Origin: Amblyomma americanum
Lineage: Eukaryota; Arthropoda; Arachnida; Ixodida; Ixodidae
Length of the DNA: 64,000 bases
Direction of reading: 5' to 3'
NCBI RefSeq assembly: GCF_052857255.1
Contig: NC_135504.1
Coordinates: 133,908,929 to 133,972,928 of the forward strand
Position 1 is the stretch's first letter. Every line of letters starts with the position of its first letter. Below the pieces are notes generated by a model that worked only from the letters and a program-made list of their open reading frames with translations, did not search any database and was not told where the DNA came from. Both the position numbers and the translations under genes were made by a program. Positions 56,607-64,000 of this stretch are shown in pieces.

Positions 56607-56622
56607 CCTCGCACCTCCACCA
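56607..56622 (-). other. Primer-binding site, tRNA-Ala-like
   Basis: The minus strand reads TGGTGGAGGTGCGAGG after GTGACATC. It resembles the complement of a tRNA-Ala 3' end and recurs, slightly changed, at 61381-61396 and, on the plus strand, at 62467-62482. It differs from the tRNA-Trp-like site of CsRn1 elements, in line with a different family. Confidence 0.55.
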
Positions 56623-56639
56623 GATGTCACTCTGCCGCT

Positions 56640-57185
56640 CATTTTGGCAGCGGCAGCGGCAACCGACGAACTGTGACGCTCTTCAATTCTAAACTCAGGT
56701 TTCTACCGGAATTGGAATTCATCTAACCCTCATCCTGACTTTTCGTCGCAGTGCCGCTACTACATTTCCGCGGTACTGAGTCGCCGTGTCTCGGCACGTG
56801 TCCCACCCACTTAGTTGCTGATGTGGCAGCCTGCTCGGACCGTCGCATATAAAAAGGCTGGCCCAGCCTGCACCTGGTCTCATTTTGGCAGCGGCAGCGG
56901 CAACCGACACAATTGTGACGCTCTTCAATTCTAAACTCAGGTTTCTACCGGAATTGGAATTCATCTAACCCTCATCCTGACTTTTCGTCGCAGTGCCGCT
57001 ACTACATTTCCGCGGTACTGAGTCGCCGTGTCTCGGCACGTGTCCCACCCACTTAGTTGCTGATGTGGCAGCCTGCTCGGACCGTCGCATATAAAAAGGC
57101 TGGCCCAGCCTGCACCTGGTCTCATTTTGGCAGCGGCAGCGGCAACCGACACAATTGTGACGCTCTTCACTTCTAAACCAAGGTT
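56640..57185 (+). promoter_or_regulatory. Tandem promoter monomers with TATA and Inr-like start
   Basis: Unit one (56640-56880) and unit two (56881-57122) are nearly identical, 241 and 242 bp, and a third begins at 57123 and ends after about 55 bp. Each full unit has TATAAAAA (56848 and 57090), 33 bp before the start of the next unit, which reads TCATTT, a match to the arthropod initiator consensus. Transcripts from each unit would therefore begin at the first base of the next one. Mouse L1 monomers are a known parallel in structure. Confidence 0.78.
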
Positions 57186-57269
57186 GGTGAATACGCTTTT
57201 TGCTGGTGACTACGCCAATTTGTAGTCTGTTGCTGCTGCCACTGCCAAGTGTTTGTGTTCATTGCTGTT

Positions 57270-57881
57270 ATGTCGCCGGATATCGGAAAAACGCTAAAAG
57301 AGTATAGGCAAGAAATGCGCGACATGAAAAGTACAATCGAGAAGGAACTGAGAAAGGAGTTCTAAGAACTGAAGTTGTCAATCGACTTTTTCAATGAGCA
57401 GTTGGAAGCAATCGCCAAAAGTTGTTCAAAGATTGAGAAAGAAAATGTTTCACTAAAGAATGAAAACGCCGCTTTGTCTGAGGAGTGCAGTCAGCTTAGA
57501 AAATTAGTTACAGATTCAGAGCAAAGGCTTACAAATCTAGAGCAGTATTCAAGGAACCGTAACCTTGAGTTCAAAGGTATTCCGCTGGTGGAGGACGAAA
57601 ACCTCCCAGCAGTGTTAAAGCAGCTGGTAGACGTCATCCAGGAGCCAATCAGTGAAGATGACATAGACTTCTGCCATCGTGTGCCCAAGAAGGCTGGCGG
57701 CTGTCCGAATGTTGTTGTGCAATTTCTCACTCGTGGAAAGCGCAACACTGTCCTTGAGAAAGCCCGGAAGAATCCGGTCAGCCATTCAGACTTTGGGTTC
57801 CCTTGTGATTCTTTGGTCTATGTCAATGAACACTTTTGTATGGCTCTGAAAGAACTGTTCAGCAGGACTGCCGCTCGATAA
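57270..57881 (+). pseudogene. LINE ORF1p, coiled coil and RRM-like domain
   Basis: The ATG at 57270 starts MSPDIGKTLKEYRQEMRD and a TAA at 57363-57365 interrupts it after 31 codons. The frame then carries a long coiled coil (KENVSLKNENAALSEECSQL), the RRM-like part with LEQYSRNRNLEFKGIP and IDFCHRVPKKAG, and VYVNEHF. It ends at 57881, and the final WKYAWTKDGKMLAKK continues just past it. It matches the ORF1 of the first copy. Confidence 0.82.
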
Positions 57882-58059
57882 AAGAATAAGGGGTGGAAAT
57901 ACGCGTGGACAAAAGACGGAAAAATGCTTGCCAAGAAGACCGATACATAGCGTGTGCTTCGTGTAACCTGTGCTGACGATTTAGAAAAGATTCAATAAGA
58001 CTAAAGACGCCCCTCAGCCACTTTTGCTGTTTGACAGTCATGCCTAGCTGCTTGTTAAC

Positions 58060-58731
58060 ACAAGATGAGGTAACAAAACCGCATCGAACAAGTAATACTA
58101 AAAATTGCATATCATTCTTTCACCTTAAGGCTCGATCCGCTCGCAATAAGGAGGACGATCTGTATGCTTTGCTTTCTTCCTTTGGTTTTCTTTTGATGTT
58201 ATCATGCTTTCCGAAACTTGGTACCAATATGAAAATGAAGTTTTGAAGTTGTCAGAGTATGACAGCCACTATCTTAACTGTCCTTCTAGTAGAGGAGGCG
58301 GTGTATTTCTCATCACAAAAGAGGCCTTATCAACAAAAATAATTGAAAAATACACACAAACAACTCCAGATTTCGAAATCCTGACGGTTATTTCTTCCGC
58401 AAACTTCTTTACCGTTCAGTACGCCCACCGTCTGGCAATATACCAAACTTTTTCATTTATTGATAATTTTTTGGAATGGGTTAACTACAACATATACAAC
58501 CTTGTATTAGGAGGTGATATTAAGATTAATATGCCTCAAGCCTCAAATGCTCGATCAGACCTCACTACAATACTCAATGCCAACACAAATATTAGCACCA
58601 TTAACCGGCCCAACCGAATTCATGATGATACTGAAACATTTTTAGATGCATTTTTAACAAATATGCACAATGGGAAACATCATTCTGGTCCCATTGAGCG
58701 ATCAGCGATCACTTGCCAATATTTCTCATAG
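58060..58731 (+). pseudogene. LINE ORF2 endonuclease
   Basis: The N-terminal ISFFHLKARSARNKEDDL is in one frame. After a shift near 58200 the rest follows: MLSETWYQYENEV, SSRGGGVFLI, LVLGGDIKINMP and, close to the end, IERSAITCQYFS where SDHLPIF is expected. The catalytic SDH is lost by a frame change and GGDIN is GGDIK. The domain would not cut DNA. Confidence 0.8.
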
Positions 58732-59379
58732 TCGACTACAAATTAACACTATCGTCATTTCAGGCAACGCTTGACATGACATATCTGGATATCAACCCTT
58801 TTACTCTGGAACCGTTTCGCAATGAAATATTTCAAATTAAGTGGGAAGAAGTCTACAACGAATCACACCCGGAGACTGCTTACGATACTTTTCTGTCTAT
58901 ATTTTAGGTTAGCTTATAAAAAAATTTTGCCGTAAGGCAACAAACAATAAAAAGACTCGTAAACTTTGAACAACAAAACATTCTTGAAAACAAATTAAAC
59001 AAAACGACGCTCTTTTCAATCGCTTTATTGAAACAAAGGATCTTGAAGACCTGCGCGCTTCTAAGGCTTTCAGAAACAAAGTGACAAATTATTAAGACAA
59101 AGCAAAAGAAATTCTCTTCTCAACCTTTTTAACACTGAAGTTATGAAACGTAGTAACGCTGCATGACAAAGACTTATAATGGTTCTTGGTCGCGATGGCT
59201 GTAATTCACAGAACCTAGAAGGTTTGGTGTTAAATGGGACACCAACATCAGGATCATTACTGGCTAACGCATTCAACGAATTCTTCGCCATCCTGGTGAC
59301 TGAATTTTATGATTCACGGAGCTTAAAAAACAGTCGATACTCCTCCCGTGGCAGCGCATTTTAAAAACCAAATAACTCT

Positions 59380-60900
59380 GAAGAAATTTTCAACACGTTT
59401 CTCACCTTCAACAACAGCAAATCACGCGACTCGGGTGGCTTACAAATGCGCCCCGTAAAACATGTCATAGACATTATCAGTCCCATCCTTGAGCATGTGT
59501 ATAACCTCTCCTTTGCACATAGCCTCTTCCCTAAAGGTATGCAGTTAGCAAAACTGAGCGTTCTTTTCAAAGGCGGCGAAAAACATAGCCTAACCAATTA
59601 AAGATCGATTTCTATTCTTCCAGTTTTTTCAAAGAGATTAGAAAAATTAACTGCAGGATGACTGAATTTTGAGAAAATCATAAAATACAAGCTAAATCTC
59701 AGTTCGGATTTAGAAATGGACTTTCAACTGAATTATCACTTCTAACTCAAAAGAACTCATTTTGCATGCAATAGAAAGGAAATTACTAACTCTAGGTGTA
59801 TTTATTGATTTCTCGAAGGCCTTCGACCGCATAAATCATACTACATTACTAGAGAAACTTGCAATCTACGGATTTCGAGGGGCATTTCTAAGTTTAATGA
59901 AAAGTTATCTCCAGTATCGCCAACAAAAAGTGCATATTGATATTCACATATCTGATATTAGGCATATTAAAGGCGGAGTGCCTCAAGGGAGTATCCTCTA
60001 CCCATTGCTGTTTAATATTTATATTAACGACACAGCATCTATTGATAATTCAGCTACATTTGTTATTTACGCCGATGGTACTACCATATTTTTTTTACTT
60101 CACCTACATCGGTGGGCTTATTCGACCGGGCAAACCTTACATTGTCACAAGTGCACAAATGGCGCTCTGTAGACTCATTAGCAATCAACACTACTAAAAC
60201 TAAAGCCATTCTCTTAAGGGCAAAAAAAATCATGTCGTGCCCGTTACTGGCAGTCTAATGTTCGGAACATCAGTCATTGACATCGTCCATTCCTACAAAA
60301 GTCTTGGGGTTATATTCGAGGAACATTTGTCGTAGAATTGACATGTCGACATGGTGGCTAACAAAATTGCCAAAGTAGTTGGAGTAATAGCTAATTTACG
60401 TTCGTTTGTACCGACCAGAATAAAATTAGTTATTTATAACTCACTCATTCCATCGCACATTAGCTATTGTCATCTGATTTTGGGGATACCACTGCCTCTA
60501 ACATGAACAAGCTGTTGTTACTGCAGAAAAAGGCAGTGCGCATCATTTCCGACTTTTCATATAATACTCATACTGAACCCGTCTTGGATAATCTGAATAT
60601 CCGTCCAGTCCCCTTTCTGTATAATGACAAATTACTCAAGTGATACTTTAAAACAAGAAAGCAATGAAATATCATTGCAACATTATCGAGTCTGATGAGA
60701 AATGATAATCTTTATGAAACACCTCACCAAAAAATATGGCACGTTCGATCAGTGCGCAGCAACTACGGCACTCAGTCATTACGCGTGAGATTACCGTCCC
60801 TGCTAAACATTCGTAATCTATGAAGAAAAAATATCTGTAAGCTAAAAGAAAACGTAGAAGAAAGACTACGTATTTTCCTACAGTTTTTACAACTTTCATC
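59380..60900 (+). pseudogene. LINE ORF2 reverse transcriptase and C-terminus
   Basis: RT motifs are spread over several frames: HSLFPKGMQLAKLSVLFKGG-type sequence near 59520, FIDFSKAFDRINHTTLLEK (first catalytic Asp) from 59800, GGVPQGSILYPLLFNIYIN, and VIYADGTTIFF near 60062, where the second Asp of YADD is Gly. The thumb and C-terminal remnants continue to about 60900. Region 58735-59380 is a damaged linker. Confidence 0.82.
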
Positions 60901-61356
60901 AACGTGTCACTTCCTATTGTCTTTCTTAACGTTCCGATTGTTGGCTTTGTTATCCTGTATCCACCTGTGCTTCTTTGCCGTCGCCCTTTGTTTTACTCAG
61001 CCATTATCCTTGTACCTACCTAGTATCATTACACAGAATGTTTTTACTTGTATATTGTGAATTGTTTTTCCAGAGGTATTAATGAGAGACTTGTTCATTT
61101 AGTTTTCAGTCATGGCTCTTTATGTTCTGAATTATAAATTTGCAGCTGACGTTGCCAACTATCATTTATACATATCCGTACGAACATGAATTGTTAAGGG
61201 GCACAGACCCCGTCAAGCTGCTTTCTTCTGCTTTTTGTCTGTGCTCCAGACCTATGTAAAGATGTCGAATAAGTATGAATGGAAGATGAATGAATGAATG
61301 AATGAATGAATGAACGAATGAACGAATGAATGAATGAATGAATGAATGAATGAATG
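60901..61356 (+). repeat. 3' UTR and TGAA-rich tail of the second L2-like LINE
   Basis: A noncoding 3' UTR, including GTCAAGCTGC shared with the first copy, ends in about 18 repeats of a TGAA/CGAA tetramer (61281-61356). Tails of this type are known from L2-like LINEs. Confidence 0.78.
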
Positions 61357-62466
61357 GGGGCGTCCGGAACATGGAATTCACCCCGCACCTCCAACAGACG
61401 TCACGCAGTGGTGACTGCAGTCCGGAGAGCAGAAAGGTTGCGAAAATGACGTCTAAACAAAACTATATTTGGGCTGACTTGCGCCTACAATTGACTGAAT
61501 CACTGGGCAAAAAGCGTGCTCGCCGGTCGTTGAACAATATGCCCGCGGCTGTCGGCTGTGCTCAATTTGAAGCTGATAGCGGACTTTCGAGACAAAGCGT
61601 GCAAAGTTGCTAGAACATCGTGAAGGTACGCAGAATCAGCTCTGCCTGGATGCGATCAATCGTGATAAATCTGGTCGCGTCCTGTATTGCAAACAAATCG
61701 ATAAAGGGGCATGGCGGCAGCTTTGAAGAATGAGCAAACTCTGCACAGATACCCGGCAATATACAGCATTTTCTAGAACGCCTAATATAGCAGAAAATTA
61801 TCATTGCTCTTTTTTATGAGTTTCAGTGCTACTTCAATTTTGCGTGCATTTTCATTTTTATGACCGGGTTGCACACCTGCCTCCTGTCGGCTGTGCTCTC
61901 GGTGTGGTGGCACTTTGCAGAAAATTTCATGGAAAGAAACTTAGTGCATTCCGTTCCACGTTCTTAAAGCAGAATTATGGTAGTATTTGGAACTTGGCTA
62001 TCTCGAGAAAATAGATAGGCGGATTACATAGAATAGCGGGTGCAATAATTTCAATCAGTGAAGATTACAGGTTGTATTAATGTCGATTAGTACTAACTAC
62101 TTGGTGGATCGGGTTTCGTATAATCCAAATGAAGGTACTCGAACACCCTCAGGTTTTCAATTTCGGCGGTGCTGTTGACGTCACGATTAGTGAAGGAATT
62201 TTGTTACGGAAAAGCAGCGTGATTTTAGCAAGACTACATACTAAATGCTGTCGCATTAAAAAGAATACTTGAGTGCGCTGAGGGGAAGTAAGCTTCGTCA
62301 GTCGGTCATATTCACATGGTGCATTCCGCATTTTCGTTTAGCGCTGACCTCAAGCACGCGTCTGCCTCAAGAAGAAGAAGTGATCTGAAGCTTTGGTCAA
62401 GATGTCCGTGGAAGCCCGCCGCGGTCCTTTACGATCAGTGACCTCGCGCATTCACATCTGACATCT
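61357..62466. other. Leader copy and LTR-like sequence between two gypsy remnants
   Basis: 61357-61404 repeats the leader at 56583-56630. Read on the minus strand, the next 100 bp (CAAATATAGTTTTGTTTAGA region) looks like an LTR end. Toward the right, CACATCTGACATC directly precedes a plus-strand primer site, so another LTR end in the opposite orientation may lie before 62466. I could not find the LTR borders, and nothing here codes. Confidence 0.4.
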
Positions 62467-62482
62467 TAGTGGAGGTGATGGG
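62467..62482 (+). other. Primer-binding-like leader, plus strand
   Basis: TAGTGGAGGTGATGGG parallels TGGTGGAGGTGCGAGG of the other element in reverse orientation and follows the same TGACATC. It suggests a plus-strand gypsy element begins here. Confidence 0.45.
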
Positions 62483-63640
62483 TACGTGTCCTCTTCGATG
62501 GTCACTCGTGACGTGCACTTGCCAGCTGGGGTGATTAAATGGCCCCCGGCAGTACGAAGCTGTGGTCCCGTCCAAGTTGTGGCCACCTTTTTCAGAGTCG
62601 CGGAAAAAGGTCCACTGATTACCGAGTAGTTGCCGGTGTCCACAAGTGCGGTGACGTCGGTACCGTCGATTGAAATGTTCAGATCAGCAGTTGTAGCCGT
62701 AGGTGTACGGGAACGTCGCGTAGTCCGCTCACGGCAGCGGTGCGGCGCCAGGCGGTTTCGTTGCGGCGGAGAATTGATGCGTCGAGGCGTGTTATCGGGC
62801 TGGTGATCGTCGGTGCGTCGTAGAAGCGGTCGGTCATGTCTGTGCAGTGGTGGAGGATCGTGGACGTGTCGCCGGTCAGGAACCTTCCCCCCAAAGGTTG
62901 CAGCTTCTAGTTTTCCCGACGGGGACTAGAAGACCCTCCACGCGAAATGTTGGCGGAAGAACGTCGCGGAGTCTAGAAACGATGTGGAGAGAGCGACCGA
63001 GCATAATAGTGTGATGCTTCGGATACCGCGGCCAGGTAACCGCTTATTTCTCGAGGCCACTCAACACGCTGCGGTCGGGGCGCATGGGCACTATATCCCT
63101 GCAGACCCACACGTCGGTAACGACAGTTGCGGTATACGTGACAGGGCGCGCAGCAGTGATTGCACAAAGGTCAATTATCGGCAGCACGCCAGACGTCGCT
63201 CTTCCGAGGGGGGACCTGAGAAGGGTGAGGAGGAGTGGTTGGCGGCGAATGTGGACAGGTGTATTGGGGCGACTTGGAGGCGGCGGTGGACGGCAAACGG
63301 CTGCGGCGTATGTCATCATCTGGGGTGTTGTCTGCGGTTGAAGAGGGTCTGGCGGCGAGAGCGCCTGTTGGACCTCTTCAAGAATAATGTCCGAAATGGA
63401 AGAAACCTGCGGCGACTGCGGGGCTTGAAAGAGCTTTTGAAGCTCTTCGCGAATGACGGTCAGGACGGTCTCCCGAAGGAGGTCGTGGCTGAAAGCATCG
63501 ACACCACTGGTAGCCATCAGCAACGGCGGACGCTCATACTCTATGGATCGCATGTCGAGCATGTTCTCCATCGTAGTGGCTTCGGAAACAAATTCGGCGA
63601 CTGTTCTGGGCGGGCTTCGAGCTAACCCAGCGAAGACCAA
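62480..63640 (-). pseudogene. gag: Inverted gag-protease segment of a gypsy element
   Basis: Read on the minus strand from right to left: gag with VFAGLARSPPRTVAEFVSEA (63640 downward), a Pro-rich linker, a damaged Cys/His cluster near 63100, and a protease with TALVDTG and NYSVISGPF near 62650, ending RVTIEEDTYP at about 62480. Its protease half stops exactly where the plus-strand protease at 63643 starts. The segment appears flipped within its element. GGGTACGT at 62480-62487 is common to both sides of the left junction. Confidence 0.75.
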
Positions 63641-63642
63641 AT

Positions 63643-64000
63643 GGCCACCTTCGTCGTACTCGACCAGTGTTCCCGGGACGTAATCCTCGGAATGAATTTT
63701 TTCACAGAAAATTGCGCGCTCAATGATATTAAATCAAAGACAGTGACGTTCTCCACCGAGAACGCAATCCACAGTGCTTCCGAACGTCCCGGGGCTCTTT
63801 ACATCCTTGATGATGTCACCATTCTACCCCGTTCGAGTGTTGTGGTATCTGTCGGCGCGAAGAAGCTGTGGAAGTTTGAAGGTGTCGTCGAAAGCAAACA
63901 AATTATGCTTTTGGACCGCTGTCTTGCTGTCGCCAGAGACTCGTTTGTTTCGAAAACGGAGAAACCGAAGCACTGCTTAATTTTAAAGGTGAGCACCAAC
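63643..64000 (+). CDS. pol: Pol: protease C-terminal half, open to the right edge
   Basis: The plus-strand frame from 63643 begins ATFVVLDQCSRDVILGMNFF, the second half of a gypsy aspartic protease with the ILGM motif, and stays open for 119 codons to the window end with a typical protease-to-RT linker (PRSSVVVSVGA). The N-terminal half is in the inverted segment at its left, so this frame has no start of its own. RT should follow outside the window. Confidence 0.78.

Larger units (their letters stand above)
46862..56630 (-). mobile_element. Chimeric gypsy element, split by an I-like LINE
   Basis: On the minus strand the order is leader and gag (56630-55548), protease, RT, RNase H and integrase (55538-52571), an I-like LINE insertion, the integrase tail (47232-47090), a polypurine tract and a 3' LTR (47045-46862). 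From protease on it is CsRn1-like and parallels the copy at 28-31 kb. The leader and the first part of gag belong to a different gypsy family, with a junction near 55970. A second LINE lies at the right end. Confidence 0.8.
56640..61356 (+). mobile_element. L2/CR1-like LINE with tandem 5' monomers
   Basis: The element has two full and one partial 5' monomers, ORF1, an ORF2 with endonuclease and RT, a 3' UTR and a TGAA-rich tail (about 61281-61356). It is a relative of the copy at 13256-17150, which lacks the 5' part. Similar 47-48 bp sequences border it (56583-56630 and 61358-61404), which would be a long target duplication. Stops and shifts are frequent and RT catalysis is lost. Confidence 0.85.

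Noticed and set aside
56719..57170. Two near-identical minus-strand frames of 81 and 69 codons
   Set aside because: They repeat only because the promoter monomers repeat, and they contain no domain.
62984..63625. 213-codon plus-strand frame
   Set aside because: It is antisense to the gag-protease segment, whose motifs are clear on the minus strand.

Overview
The window looks like transposon-packed intergenic or intronic DNA of an arthropod, most likely a hard tick. This rests on recognising the retroelement families (CsRn1-type gypsy with tRNA-Trp-like primer site, I-clade LINEs ending in TC repeats, L2/CR1-like LINEs ending in TGAA repeats, Penelope-like elements with GIY-YIG) and on AT-rich spacers full of inverted-repeat MITEs. 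I found no convincing host gene, tRNA or rRNA. Almost every coding stretch is retrotransposon-derived, and nearly all are broken by stops and frameshifts.

Layout. 1-5968 (minus): a gypsy element running off the left edge, with a long 5' LTR, primer site, gag, an A AAA AAC slippery site at the gag stop, and pol; the integrase's catalytic Glu codon is a TAG. 5969-10447: no gene. 10448-11399: two related ~470 bp MITEs in opposite orientation sharing one TAA target site. 11870-20530 (minus): a decayed I-clade LINE split by an L2/CR1-like LINE on the plus strand (13256-17150). 20531-22150: no gene.

22150-31018 (plus): a CsRn1-like gypsy, interrupted 11 codons into gag by a complete LTR element (22338-27868, target duplication CCATG). 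The inner element has gag, then protease joined directly to integrase and no reverse transcriptase, which suggests the copia-like domain order known from Gmr1-type gypsy elements with RT lost. Its 3' LTR holds a perfect 59 bp-arm palindrome with a 10 bp target duplication.

31-42 kb: mostly empty, with LINE fragments, two clear MITEs and an inverted-repeat element. 42370-44240 (plus): a Penelope-like element whose long ORF has RT and GIY-YIG, followed by a hammerhead-ribozyme-like motif. 44925-45280: a short satellite.

46862-56630 (minus): a second CsRn1-like gypsy pol, interrupted by a nearly full-length I-clade LINE (47246-52570, 15 bp target duplication). Its gag changes family near 55970, so the element is chimeric. 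56640-61356 (plus): a second L2/CR1-like LINE with two full tandem 5' monomers, each carrying a TATA box 33 bp ahead of an Inr-like start at the next monomer. 61357-62466: LTR-like sequence. 62467-64000: a gypsy element whose gag/protease segment is inverted inside the protease gene; the plus-strand pol frame continues off the right edge.

The genes do not form a host pathway. What can be read is a nested insertion history: gypsy elements were hit by LINEs, LTR elements and hairpin elements, then decayed at different rates.
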